Source of the DNA: Pseudobdellovibrionaceae bacterium
GTDB taxonomy: Bacteria > Bdellovibrionota > Bdellovibrionia > Bdellovibrionales > JAMPXM01
DNA length: 64,000 nucleotides
Assembly: GCA_021463345.1 (NCBI GenBank)
Contig: JAJTYM010000001.1
Span: 1-64,000 of the forward strand
Direction: 5' to 3'
The position numbers and the translations under genes were made by a program. The notes below the pieces were generated by a model. The model saw only the letters and a list, made by a program, of their open reading frames with translations. It had not been told where the DNA came from and ran no database searches. The stretch's first letter is position 1. Each line of letters starts with the position of its first letter. Shown piece after piece: positions 26,865-37,099 of this stretch.

Positions 26865-26893
26865 CTTGACACCGCCGCGAAGCGACCCAAATT
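26865..26893 (+). promoter_or_regulatory. Candidate lon promoter, heat-shock-like, giving a leaderless mRNA
   Basis: CTTGACA (26865-26871), 14 bases, then CCCAAATT (26886-26893) approximates the RpoH consensus CTTGAAA-N13/15-CCCCATNT. The start codon at 26900 lies 6 bases downstream, about where transcription should begin, and no ribosome-binding site is present. Called by eye. Confidence 0.4.
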
Positions 26894-26899
26894 CTACCT

Positions 26900-29311
<2,412 letters not shown>

Positions 29312-29416
29312 TCCGGGGGCCATCCCAACGGGAGCGGGCGGGTTCCCCGGCCCCACCCGTGTCGGTTTCTTCATCGTATCTGCACGTCCCAACTCGATCG
29401 GTTTTGCCAGAATCGA

Positions 29417-29458
29417 TCCCGCTCGTCGGCGAATCCCGCGATTCGCCGACGAGCGGGA
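29417..29458. repeat. Perfect 19-bp hairpin with tetraloop
   Basis: Arms 29417-29435 and 29440-29458 are exact reverse complements around CCGC. It lies between lon (ends 29311) and the small gene at 29485. No T-run follows in either direction, so it is not a standard intrinsic terminator. It could protect the lon mRNA 3' end or be a mobile palindrome. Confidence 0.75.
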
Positions 29459-29484
29459 GTCAGACCTCAGACGAGGAGGGGGAT

Positions 29485-29739
29485 ATGCGCAGGACTTGGC
29501 TGGCTTGGGCGTTCGGTGGGGTCGCGCTCGGCGCAATGATCGCCGCACGGGTGAGGGCGCGGCGGCGAACGCGCCTCGCCCCGCGCTTATCGGAGCGCGT
29601 GGCGAGGCGCCTGCCGATCGCAAAGCCGTTGCGCACGATCCCCGACGCCAGGGGGAATTACGACATCGACGGCGTTTCATACGACGCCGATGGCGTCGTC
29701 GTGAGCGGCGATTACAGCAAGCCCGGCCTTCCCCTCTGA
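29485..29739 (+). CDS. Small single-pass membrane protein
   Basis: Hypothetical protein of 84 aa. A hydrophobic segment occupies residues 5-21 (WLAWAFGGVALGAMIAAR), flanked by Arg-rich sequence on the C-terminal side. The remainder is soluble and ends in a polar tail with DARGNYDIDGVSYDADG. The ATG at 29485 was chosen because GGAGGGGG lies just upstream. No family is recognised. The orientation rule (positive residues after the helix) suggests the C-terminus is cytoplasmic. Confidence 0.6.
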   Translation: MRRTWLAWAFGGVALGAMIAARVRARRRTRLAPRLSERVARRLPIAKPLRTIPDARGNYDIDGVSYDADGVVVSGDYSKPGLPL

Positions 29740-29859
29740 GCCCGGGCCGTCTCGATCGCACGACCGAAGGCCCAAGCCCAAAGCTCGGGTCGCTTTTCGC
29801 ACGGGCCGCGCGCCGGCCCGGCATAAGTCCTGAAAGAACGCTCGACGGCCGCGCCCCGT

Positions 29860-29887
29860 TTGAGGAACCCGGGCCGGGTGTTAAGAT
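29860..29887 (+). promoter_or_regulatory. Candidate promoter for the SPOR gene, near-leaderless
   Basis: TTGAGG (29860-29865), a 16-bp spacer and TAAGAT (29882-29887). The ATG is at 29894, six bases after the -10 box, so the transcript would begin at the start codon. No Shine-Dalgarno sequence is seen. Confidence 0.4.
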
Positions 29888-29893
29888 CGCCGT

Positions 29894-30367
29894 ATGAACA
29901 CGAAGACAATCCGAATGCCCGCCCCGCGCCTTCTCGGACTCGTTCTGCTGGCCACCGCCGCGCTCAGCGCGACGGGCTGCTCGAAAGACGCCGCTGCGCC
30001 GGAGCCGACGACGACGTACAAATACGATCCGCTCACGGCGGCCGCGCCGGCGGAACCGACCGCCGAAGCGGAAACCGATGACAAAAAAGCGCGGCGCAAG
30101 CCGAGCTCGACCGCGCCGGGCGCGAAGACGTACGTGGTGCAGCTCGGCGCCTTCACCAAAAGGGAAAACGCCGACAAGCTGTTCTCCGAGCTCCAGGCCA
30201 AGAACTACCCGGTCATCCTGAAAACGCTCGACCACAAGGACTTCGGCCATATGTACCTGGTCCGTCTGAAGCCTTACTCGGATCGCGTCGAAGCTGAGCG
30301 CATGGCGACCGAACTCGCCGGCACCGAAAAACTCAAGCCGTCCGTGTTCGTCCCCAGGTACAAGTGA
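29894..30367 (+). CDS. SPOR-domain lipoprotein
   Basis: Envelope lipoprotein of 157 aa. The signal peptide ends ALSATGC, a good lipobox. A polar linker (about 30-75) leads to a C-terminal SPOR domain: YVVQLGAFTKRENADKLFSE followed by MYLVRLKPYSDRVEAERMAT. SPOR domains bind denuded glycan strands of septal peptidoglycan, so the protein is probably recruited to division sites. The start lacks a ribosome-binding site and lies six bases after a TAAGAT box, suggesting a leaderless transcript. It converges on the DUF167 gene at 30389. Confidence 0.93.
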   Translation: MNTKTIRMPAPRLLGLVLLATAALSATGCSKDAAAPEPTTTYKYDPLTAAAPAEPTAEAETDDKKARRKPSSTAPGAKTYVVQLGAFTKRENADKLFSELQAKNYPVILKTLDHKDFGHMYLVRLKPYSDRVEAERMATELAGTEKLKPSVFVPRYK

Positions 30368-30388
30368 GCGAACCCGCGTTTCACGGCC

Positions 30389-30700
30389 CTACTTCCGCGG
30401 ATGCAAACGGCCGCGCACGTCGGCGGCCGTCGCGCCGCTGATCCGGACATCTTTCATTTTCGAGGTTTCCCCTCGCACCAGCCGCAGCCGATTGAGCGGC
30501 ACTCCCAACGTTTTGCGCAGGAACCTGAGCAACTCTTCATTGGCCTCGCCGTCGACCGGGGGCGCGGCGATGCGGATCTTGAGGCGGGGCGGATCGCCGT
30601 GCACGCCCGCGGCCACGGTCTCCGAAGCTCGGGGCTGAGCTTGCACCTTCAGCAGGCAGCCCCCGTCGACGTCCACGCACCATTCGAGCCCGACTTCCAT
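30389..30700 (-). CDS. DUF167 (YggU) family protein
   Basis: Small conserved protein of unknown function. The family core is present: LLKVQAQPRASETVAAG, the central RLKIRIAAPPVDGEANEELL and the final helix-strand LRLVRGETSKMKDVRI. With ATG 30700 the length is 103 aa, matching the family. An in-frame ATG at 30760 has a better-spaced GGAG and would add 20 residues that lie inside a palindromic element; that start is less likely but not excluded. It is divergent from the secreted protein at 30859 across that palindrome. Confidence 0.87.
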   Translation of the reverse strand: MEVGLEWCVDVDGGCLLKVQAQPRASETVAAGVHGDPPRLKIRIAAPPVDGEANEELLRFLRKTLGVPLNRLRLVRGETSKMKDVRISGATAADVRGRLHPRK

Positions 30701-30713
30701 TTCTCGGATGGTG

Positions 30714-30823
30714 GCAGGCGTGGAGGCCCCCGTCACCTGGTCGCTTCCGATTCGCGTCATATCGCGGGCTCCAAAGATGCCGTGACCCGGAAGCAAACAG
30801 GTGACGGGGACCTCCACGCCTGC
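30714..30823. repeat. 110-bp imperfect palindrome between divergent genes
   Basis: Outer arms 30714-30739 and 30798-30823 are 26 bp long with a single mismatch. Inner arms GCTTCCG (30743-30749) and CGGAAGC (30788-30794) extend the symmetry. The two strands can even encode related peptides, showing that much of the element is symmetric. TTTTTT follows the right arm a few bases later (30827-30832). It may be a MITE or REPIN-like element, or a regulatory cruciform for the two divergent genes. Confidence 0.75.
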
Positions 30824-30858
30824 TAAGTTTTTTGCGTATTCGCCCCAAAGGAGTTGAG

Positions 30859-31410
30859 ATGTCGCGCCGCCTTCAGACGTTCCTGATCGGTCTGTTTTCC
30901 GCTGCTTTCGCGCTTCCAGCCGTCGCCGCTTCGCCGCCGGCAAATGGCGGAGAGCCTCGCCACGAGCCGCTCGCCCCCGCCCAGCGCTACAGCGGTGGCA
31001 CGCCAATCGATCTCTCGCACGGCAGCACCGGCAATAACGGCACGTTCGGCGCGCCGAACGCGGAATACGAGGCCCAAGCCAAGGCCGAACTGATCACGCC
31101 CGGCCTTTTCGCAGGCCCTTACTCGTACGAACGCCGTGCGGAATTCATCGCCGCCCTGGCGGACCGCATTCGCTTCTTCGAGGAGGCGGTCGTCAACCTG
31201 AAGGAAACCTCGAGCCTCACCAAACCAGAAGCGAAGCAGCACTCCGAACAGGCCGTGCAACGGATTGAAAATCTTCTCGGGCAGACCCGCGACGCGCTCA
31301 AACGCGCCCGGTCCGCCGGCGCCAGCGAGTGGTCCTCGGCCCAGGACAGCGCCCGCACGGCGTTCATTTCCTTGTACGGAACGTACAAATCGCTCCACAC
31401 GGCCCAGTAA
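30859..31410 (+). CDS. Secreted hypothetical protein
   Basis: Exported protein of 183 aa. The signal peptide (LIGLFSAAFALPAVAAS) is followed by a Pro/Gly-rich linker. A helical C-terminal region runs from about residue 70, with YERRAEFIAALADRIRFFEE and SEQAVQRIENLLGQTRDALK. ATG 30859 has AAGGAG seven bases upstream. No family or motif is recognised. It ends 22 bases before the RNase H gene and may share its transcript. Confidence 0.75.
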   Translation: MSRRLQTFLIGLFSAAFALPAVAASPPANGGEPRHEPLAPAQRYSGGTPIDLSHGSTGNNGTFGAPNAEYEAQAKAELITPGLFAGPYSYERRAEFIAALADRIRFFEEAVVNLKETSSLTKPEAKQHSEQAVQRIENLLGQTRDALKRARSAGASEWSSAQDSARTAFISLYGTYKSLHTAQ

Positions 31411-31432
31411 GGGCCCCTGCCCGGGCTTCCCC

Positions 31433-32188
31433 ATGAGCGAAATCCGCGTACCGACGGGCGAGATCATCGTGTTCTGCGACGGGGCTTGCTCCGGCAATCC
31501 GGGCCCAGGTGGCTGGGGCGCCGTGATCGCGACGCCCGACGGACGCGTGCGCGAACTGGGAGGCGGAGAGCCCAGGACAACCAACAACCAGATGGAGCTC
31601 CGTGCCGCGACGGCCGCGATCGAATCCCTCGGGTCGGCTCCGGAACCCGCCGTGATATACACAGATTCAGTTTATGTGATCCGTGGGATCAACCAGTGGA
31701 TCTGGGGTTGGGTGAAAAGGGGTTGGAAGACCGCCGGCGGCGGCGATGTCCTGAACAAGGAGCACTGGCAAGCTTTGGCCGCGGCCACCAGCCGGCGCCG
31801 GAAGTTCGGCGCGCTCGAGTGGAAGTACGTTCGCGGCCACCGTGGCGTTCCCGGCAATGAACGCGTCGACGAGATCGCGGTGGCTTTTTCCAAAGGGCGG
31901 GCCGTCCAGCTCTTCAACGGTTCTCTGCTCAAGTACGACGTCCCCATCCTGGACCTCCCTCCCGATGAGCCGCTCCCCGAGCCGCGCGACATCAAGGCTG
32001 AAAAGAAAGCCGCTCATTCCTACCTGAGCCTGCTCGGCGACGCGCCGATGCGCCACGCGACCTGGGCCGAGTGCGAGCGGCGCGTGAAAGGGCGGCCGGG
32101 AGCCAAATTCAAAAAAGCGATGTCGCCCGAAGATGAGATCCAAATCCTGCGTTCCTGGGGCCTCGATCCGAACCGCCTGAAGACGTGA
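31433..32188 (+). CDS. rnhA: Ribonuclease HI with C-terminal viroplasmin-like domain
   Basis: Cleaves RNA in RNA-DNA hybrids. The catalytic acid residues are visible: Asp16 in FCDGACSGNPGPGGWG, Glu55 in QMELRAAT, Asp78 in YTDSVYVI and the Asp in GHRGVPGNERVDEIA. After about residue 150 there is a linker and then a segment from about 195 (HATWAECERRVKGRPGAKFK ...) that resembles the hybrid-binding (viroplasmin-like, RHBD) domain found N-terminally in eukaryotic RNase H1. Here it is C-terminal. The total is 251 aa, about 100 more than E. coli RnhA. The ATG at 31433 was chosen on homology; the ribosome-binding site is weak. Confidence 0.94.
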   Translation: MSEIRVPTGEIIVFCDGACSGNPGPGGWGAVIATPDGRVRELGGGEPRTTNNQMELRAATAAIESLGSAPEPAVIYTDSVYVIRGINQWIWGWVKRGWKTAGGGDVLNKEHWQALAAATSRRRKFGALEWKYVRGHRGVPGNERVDEIAVAFSKGRAVQLFNGSLLKYDVPILDLPPDEPLPEPRDIKAEKKAAHSYLSLLGDAPMRHATWAECERRVKGRPGAKFKKAMSPEDEIQILRSWGLDPNRLKT

Positions 32189-32216
32189 AGGCGCCCCGGC
32201 GGGGCGCACGGCTTCA
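32185..32216. repeat. GC-rich hairpin between convergent genes
   Basis: GCGCCCC (32191-32197) pairs with GGGGCGC (32201-32207), and the flanking GTGAAG (32185-32190) can pair with CTTCAC (32212-32217) across a bulge. It sits at the 3' end of rnhA. No T-run follows; its role as a terminator is uncertain. Confidence 0.4.
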
Positions 32217-32268
32217 CCCGCGCGCCCCAGGTTCACGGTTCAGGGGCCCGGCGATCGACCCCGAACGA

Positions 32269-33159
32269 TCAAAGGCCGAACGAAAGGCCGCCCAAAAACG
32301 CGACGCCCGAGTAAGCGCCGAGTTCGCCGCCGTCGTCGAATAAGCGGTTGTAACTTCCTTCGAGCGTGAGCGCCGTGTTGCGGAACAATGGGATCGCCGC
32401 GCCGATGCCGGCCACGCCGAGCACGTCGAAATCGTCCGAAGTGCCATCCGGCTGGAACGGCATCGCTCCCGCCTTCAGGAAAACGGTCGAATTCGGGTGG
32501 CCCGACATGTTCCATTTGGCCAGGAGCGGAATGCCCCAGCTATCGACGTCGAACGCGGCGGCGCCCGTGGAGGCGTCGGCCGTGCCCCTCGTTTGCAGAG
32601 CGAGAACGCCCGTTTCGAACACCCATGGGCCGCCGCCGAAATCGAGGAACGCGCCGGCGGTGAAGCCGCGGTCGAAGTTGTCGAAGTCGAGCTTGTCGGC
32701 CGTCGTGAAGCTCGAGGCGCCGGCCGTCGGGATCACGCGCACCGAAGATGGCCACCAACGAGGGGTGTCGGCGCGAGTCTCGGCGACCGCGGGCGCGGGC
32801 TCCAACGCGGGCTGGAGCGTGGAGGGCGCGGCCTCTTGAACGGCTTCGTCGTCGACCAGCGCGCCGGCCGTGGCGTCAGACGCGGAGTCGGCGGAGATCG
32901 CGTCGGCGTCGATATCTTCATCCGCCGATTGCAGGCTGCGGATCGTGGTGCTCGAGCCATCGGTGTTTTGTATTTTGGTCGTGGTGCCGGACTTCGTCGT
33001 CTCCACTTCGACGTTCGTGCCGCGCCCCGCGCTTTCCACGGTCGTGTCCGTGATCGTGTCCGCCGCATCCGCCTCCATCCCCATGTCGTCCTGCGCGTGG
33101 GCCGACCACCCTGGACCCAACGCCAACAGCAACGCGAACGTCCAACTCGTTTTTTTCAT
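32269..33159 (-). CDS. Outer-membrane beta-barrel protein
   Basis: Exported protein of 296 aa. A signal peptide ends SAHAQ. Residues about 25-135 are acidic and low complexity, rich in Asp, Ala, Thr and Ser. From about residue 140 (WPSSVRVIPTAGASSF) alternating hydrophobic strands suggest an eight-stranded OmpW/OmpA-like barrel, and the sequence ends GGLSFGL. ATG 33159 has AAGGAG six bases upstream. It may be cotranscribed with the small membrane protein ending at 33228. The cargo or partner is unknown. Confidence 0.78.
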   Translation of the reverse strand: MKKTSWTFALLLALGPGWSAHAQDDMGMEADAADTITDTTVESAGRGTNVEVETTKSGTTTKIQNTDGSSTTIRSLQSADEDIDADAISADSASDATAGALVDDEAVQEAAPSTLQPALEPAPAVAETRADTPRWWPSSVRVIPTAGASSFTTADKLDFDNFDRGFTAGAFLDFGGGPWVFETGVLALQTRGTADASTGAAAFDVDSWGIPLLAKWNMSGHPNSTVFLKAGAMPFQPDGTSDDFDVLGVAGIGAAIPLFRNTALTLEGSYNRLFDDGGELGAYSGVAFLGGLSFGL

Positions 33160-33227
33160 CGGGAACTCCTTCCGTTTCTTTTGGAATCGCCTCTCACCGC
33201 GTATCTCACACCCGGCGCGACGCAGGT

Positions 33228-33458
33228 TCAATGGCGCGCGCCAAAATTGAACGACTCAACAGAGCCGCGTGAAACTTTGGAAACGATCGTGTCCTGCACT
33301 TCAACAAGAAATGACTTCATCGACCCCGCGTGCCTCCTTGGCACGGTTCCGGCCGACTCCGCCCGCAGAGCGGCGAGGAACATCGCCGAAAGCAGGGCCG
33401 CCATCAAGATGGCGTGTTCCCATTTGCGCCGCCATCGCGGATGCGTTGTCGCCTGCAT
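33228..33458 (-). CDS. Small single-pass membrane protein
   Basis: Hypothetical protein of 76 aa. Residues about 15-33 (HAILMAALLSAMFLAALRAE) form a membrane helix or uncleaved signal, preceded by a basic N-terminus. The ATG at 33458 has a strong AAGGAGGG site, which is the main support for it. No family is recognised. It lies 68 bases upstream of the barrel protein on the same strand, so the two may form an operon. Confidence 0.5.
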   Translation of the reverse strand: MQATTHPRWRRKWEHAILMAALLSAMFLAALRAESAGTVPRRHAGSMKSFLVEVQDTIVSKVSRGSVESFNFGARH

Positions 33459-33857
33459 CCGGCCCTCCTTCCGTGCAGATGGTTCCAGGACGCGTTTTGA
33501 GTCGAGCGGCTCTTCGTCGTCGCGCCTCGCCTCAGAACTCCATCCGGACTCAAAGAGCGGTCGGCCAAAGTCAGAGCGCATCCTAGGGCCGGGCCGGCGG
33601 CGATGTCGTCCCGGCCGATGTCAAAAAACCGTGTGATCGGCGCCAGACTCGGGACTCGATGGCGCGAAGCCGGCGAATCCACCCTATGCCGAGACCTGGA
33701 AACGGCGCGGACTCCGGCGCGGAGACGAGCATGGCCGCGCTGGTGGGGCTCGACGTGGCGCTGTCCCTCTTGAGGCAGAGGTCGGCCCGGCCGGAGCGAC
33801 GCCTGACGCTGGATCAAGCGGGAACGGGAGGCTGCGCTCCCTCTCCGACCGCCTCGT
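33459..33857. other. 399-bp gene-free interval
   Basis: No convincing gene is seen. Open frames exist on both strands, but none has a ribosome-binding site, a recognisable domain or a plausible composition. The region lies downstream of the YiiX-like gene and upstream of the small membrane protein, all on the minus strand, so it should contain a promoter for the latter. I could not identify one with confidence. Confidence 0.5.
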
Positions 33858-35519
33858 TCAGTTCCAGTCCTCGCCGTCGGGCATTTCCGCGCCCTGCGGA
33901 GGCGGGCCGAATCCCGGCGAACGCGGCGAGGCGATGATCCGCCTCGTCTCGTCGATTTCGCCTTGTTTCCCGCGCAAGAGGGCCGAATAAAGGGCCTCGA
34001 CCTGCGCGTCCTCGATCCGCCGGCCGTCGTGGTAAAACAGGAGGATCTCGAACGGTTGCCTCTCGCCGGCTCTGACGGCGACGTGGTCGGGGCTGATCGT
34101 CGTGCGGCCCACGCTGTTCGAAGTCGGCCACGTTTCATCGCGATAAACGACGTACGCGAGCTCGCTGCAGACGATCCGCAGATCGGTCTGGACATCGAAA
34201 TTGAAGTCGTACTCCTTGCCTATCTGCAAGAACCCGCGCAGGAGGATCTCGCGCAACTGGGCGTCGTCGTGCGGGACTGTCCTGTGACGGATCAGCGCCA
34301 GGTCATCGACATCGATGAAATGCTCGAAAGTGTTGAGCGTGACGCCGGGACGAAGGGCCTCGAGGACCGCGCGGCCCTTGGAAATCGCTTTCTGGTGCCC
34401 GCGCACGAGCTCATGGTCCCAGATCCCGAGGCGCCGCAAATCGCTTTCCGTGCCGAGCCAGATCGCTATGTGCCCGAAGTAACCGGGGATGAACTTGTCC
34501 GTCAGCCGGAACGGCGTTTTTTCGATCAGGATGTCGCCCGGCCGCAACATCTCGACGATCCTCTTCCTTTCGGCCTTCGGCAACGCCTTGAGCTTGCCCT
34601 TGCGGAGCTGAATCAAGCCGACCGAGTTGCCGAACACCTCGCTCATCGTATGGACCGAATGGGCGCCGAGCGCGCGCAGGAGGTCTTTGCCCTGCTTCAG
34701 CATCGACTGCGTCAACTCGAGCGAATGCTGGAACTTGTCCATCTCGCGCATGCGGTCGTAATTGAAGCTCCCGCGGATCAGAAGCTCGAGGTACTGGATC
34801 CTGGTTTGCTCCTCGTAGGCCGGGTTCTCGGCTCGGAACTTCTGATCGAGATCGAAGAAATGGATCCCGCGCTGGATTTTTCTCATGTTGTCGTTCCTCA
34901 AATAGCTGGCGGTCGCCTGGCTGAGCGCTCCCTTGTGCTTCCTGTCATAGTCGACCAGGAACCTGAGGCGGAAGCTGTTCTGGAACGGGTACACGGCCAC
35001 CAGGTAATTGTCGTAAAGCGTGAGGCCGGCCGCGAGCGAAAGTTTGAGCCGGCGGATCGCCAGGCGCCCTTCGACGTCGAGCGGGTCGATGAGGATCGTT
35101 CCTTTGGCGTCGCGGGCGATGTTGCGGCTGCCTCTGCCGACGTTGAGCGTGATGCGACGCGTGTTCTCGCCGAGCCATTCGTGCTTGCGCGCGAGCGCCA
35201 TGATCTTGCCGCGATGGATGATGTACTGGTCGACGCCTTCATGCATGAGCTGGAGATCGCGCGCCGAGATCGGCTCGCCCCTCGCGTCCCGGTCAGCCTG
35301 CGCCCGGGCGAACGCGACCGCCTTCTCCCGCCACACGAGCGCCTCTTCCACCAGGACCTGCAATCGATAGACGTCACGCGCGAGTTCGAGGTCTTCGGGA
35401 CTCATCTCCGGGAGCGAAGCCTCCTCGGAGACGCCCGTCTCAAGGTTCCTGGACAGCCCGGTCGGCGAAAGAACCGCCGCCAAGGCCACGACCGCGATGA
35501 AAAGATGCGACTTTTTCAT
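33858..35519 (-). CDS. YiiX/YebB-like (permuted NlpC/P60) hydrolase with long helical N-terminal domain
   Basis: Exported protein of 553 aa. Residues 1-24 are a signal peptide. Residues about 35-320 are mainly helical and unlike anything I recognise. From about 323 is a permuted papain-like domain of the YiiX/YebB type: MLRPGDILIEKTPFRLTD, His350 in GYFGHIAIWLG and Cys451 in LRIVCSELAYVVY. The order His before Cys is the hallmark of the permuted group. Family members are thought to act as amidases or thioesterases on cell-wall or lipid substrates. The final 50 residues are low complexity. The gene is last in its direction before the 399-bp gap. An intrinsic terminator upstream separates it from the FKBP gene. 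Confidence 0.85.
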   Translation of the reverse strand: MKKSHLFIAVVALAAVLSPTGLSRNLETGVSEEASLPEMSPEDLELARDVYRLQVLVEEALVWREKAVAFARAQADRDARGEPISARDLQLMHEGVDQYIIHRGKIMALARKHEWLGENTRRITLNVGRGSRNIARDAKGTILIDPLDVEGRLAIRRLKLSLAAGLTLYDNYLVAVYPFQNSFRLRFLVDYDRKHKGALSQATASYLRNDNMRKIQRGIHFFDLDQKFRAENPAYEEQTRIQYLELLIRGSFNYDRMREMDKFQHSLELTQSMLKQGKDLLRALGAHSVHTMSEVFGNSVGLIQLRKGKLKALPKAERKRIVEMLRPGDILIEKTPFRLTDKFIPGYFGHIAIWLGTESDLRRLGIWDHELVRGHQKAISKGRAVLEALRPGVTLNTFEHFIDVDDLALIRHRTVPHDDAQLREILLRGFLQIGKEYDFNFDVQTDLRIVCSELAYVVYRDETWPTSNSVGRTTISPDHVAVRAGERQPFEILLFYHDGRRIEDAQVEALYSALLRGKQGEIDETRRIIASPRSPGFGPPPQGAEMPDGEDWN

Positions 35520-35570
35520 ACCGGTCTCATCGGAAAGTCCCGTTTTGAAATTGATGTCGAGGGAAGGCCG

Positions 35571-35604
35571 GAAAAAGAAAGGGCGTCCCGATTCGAGACG
35601 CCCT
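35571..35604 (-). terminator. Intrinsic terminator of the FKBP gene
   Basis: GGGCGTC and GACGCCC (35581-35587 and 35597-35603, plus an A-T pair) form the stem. On the minus strand the stem is followed by TTTCTTTTT. It lies 35 bases after the FKBP stop at 35639. Confidence 0.8.
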
Positions 35605-35638
35605 CTTCAATTCCATCGCTTTTGCGGGGAAAACCTCT

Positions 35639-36424
35639 TCAGTTCTTCGCCTTCGACGCCTTGGGGCCTTTGTCCGCCGCGGCGCCGGCGTCGGCCGTCT
35701 TCACGCCGAGCAACTCGACGTCGAAGAGCAGGACCGAGCCCGGCGGGATCGTCGGCATGCGGCCCTCGGGGCCGTAGGCGAGGCCCGACGGGATCGTGAA
35801 TTTGTATTTGGCGCCGACTTTCATCAACTGGAGGCCTTCGGTCCACCCAGGGATGACCTGATTGACCTGGAAGGAAGCGGGTTCGCCGCCCGCGGAACTG
35901 TCGAACTTCTTCCCGTCGGCGAACGTGCCCGTGTAGTGCACGGTCACGGTGTCGCTCGCCTTGGGAACGGCGCCGTCGCCTTCTTTGACGACTTCGTACT
36001 GCAAGCCGGAGGACGTGGTCTTGACGCCGTCCTTTTTCTTGTTCGATTCGAGGTATTCCTCGCCTTTTTTCTTCAGTTCATCGTTCGCAGCGGCCTGCTT
36101 GGCCATCACCGATTCCTGGAACTTGCCCATCGCCGTCTGCATCTCTTCCGCTTGCAGGCGAGGCTCCCGCTGCCCCAGCATGTCCGAGATGCCCGCCGTG
36201 ACCGCCGCCAGATCGAGCTCGGTGGCGCCACCGCCCATCATCTGGTTCATCTGCATGCCGATGCGCGTGCCGATGAAATAGCTCGCTTTCCGCTGATCGT
36301 TGTCGAGCTTCGCGTCCGCGGCCGAACCGCCCGCGCCGCCGCCCTTGTCGCAGCCGAAGGTGATCGTGACAAGCCCGAGGGCGGCCAACCCCGCGGCCGC
36401 GTTCCGAACGCTTTTAGAAAACAT
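35639..36424 (-). CDS. FKBP-type peptidyl-prolyl isomerase, lipoprotein
   Basis: Periplasmic folding catalyst of the FkpA/Mip class, 261 aa. The lipobox is ITFGC. An N-terminal dimerisation region (FKBP_N; KASYFIGTRIGMQMNQ, to about 130) contains a long Lys/Glu-rich helix. The FKBP domain runs from about 142 to 243: TVTVHYTGTFADGKKFDSS and YGPEGRMPTIPPGSVLLFDV give the family signatures. The C-terminal tail is Ala/Lys-rich. It is a single transcription unit with a clear terminator 35 bases downstream. Confidence 0.95.
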   Translation of the reverse strand: MFSKSVRNAAAGLAALGLVTITFGCDKGGGAGGSAADAKLDNDQRKASYFIGTRIGMQMNQMMGGGATELDLAAVTAGISDMLGQREPRLQAEEMQTAMGKFQESVMAKQAAANDELKKKGEEYLESNKKKDGVKTTSSGLQYEVVKEGDGAVPKASDTVTVHYTGTFADGKKFDSSAGGEPASFQVNQVIPGWTEGLQLMKVGAKYKFTIPSGLAYGPEGRMPTIPPGSVLLFDVELLGVKTADAGAAADKGPKASKAKN

Positions 36425-36472
36425 CGATGACTCCTTGTGGTGACCCGAAGTTTACAGGATCGAAACTCGATG

Positions 36473-36967
36473 TCAAAGCCGCGCGAGGTACACCACCGTT
36501 TGGCCGCGGCTTTCCTGAACGCCGAGGCGGACTTCGCGGACGAGCCGCGCGGCCTCGGGATGCCCCCTGAGGCGTTCCACGAACCGCTCGCCTATGTACC
36601 GCGCCAATTCTTCGGAAGTGACGTTGACCAGCGGCAACAAGCGCGTGTCCTCTTGGGGAAACACGTACTCCTTGGCGCCGAACTTCACTCTCACCGAGGG
36701 CGGCGTGGCCTCGATCTCGAGATAAGGCGAACGCTCGGGCACCAGGACGAACTCGTCGAGGCTGGCGGTGATCTCGCGAATCATCGGTTTAACGAGGTTG
36801 AAGTCGAACGCGAGCCCGAGGCGGGGATCGAGATCGTCGAGGAGAATCTCGCAGCTCGCGTAGTAATTATGCCCGTGCAAGCGCTCGGCCCTCCCCGCAC
36901 CGAAGATCGTGAAGTGGGACGAACTGAATTTGAAGTTCTCTTTCTCGAGTTCGATCCGGTAAGCCAT
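36473..36967 (-). CDS. PTPS/QueD-family pterin enzyme with ExxHGH motif
   Basis: A 164-aa member of the 6-pyruvoyltetrahydropterin synthase family (COG0720). Zinc ligands are His18 (FSSSHF), His31 and His33 (RLHGHNY). The catalytic Cys of QueD (CxxxHGH) is absent. Instead Glu28 lies three residues before the HGH (ERLHGH), the pattern of the PTPS-III subgroup, which can make 6-hydroxymethyl-dihydropterin for folate. The DFN segment (AFDFNLVK) is normal, whereas the usual LDH is LDE. The folate or queuosine role therefore needs an experiment. No ribosome-binding site is obvious before ATG 36967. Confidence 0.88.
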   Translation of the reverse strand: MAYRIELEKENFKFSSSHFTIFGAGRAERLHGHNYYASCEILLDDLDPRLGLAFDFNLVKPMIREITASLDEFVLVPERSPYLEIEATPPSVRVKFGAKEYVFPQEDTRLLPLVNVTSEELARYIGERFVERLRGHPEAARLVREVRLGVQESRGQTVVYLARL

Positions 36968-37099
36968 GGCGCCAATCTAGGCCAGACCACGACCTGAGTC
37001 CAGGCCAAACGGCCCTGCCCGGGCCGAGCCGGCGCCTTCAGCGAACCGCCTTTTTCGCCGAAACGGAGACGACGCTTTCGTCACCGGAAAGGCGCGCGC

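Noticed and set aside
33659-33937. Possible 92-aa plus-strand gene in the 399-bp gap
   Set aside because: Arg/Ser/Pro-rich shadow-like composition, no ribosome-binding site, and its end runs into the YiiX gene.
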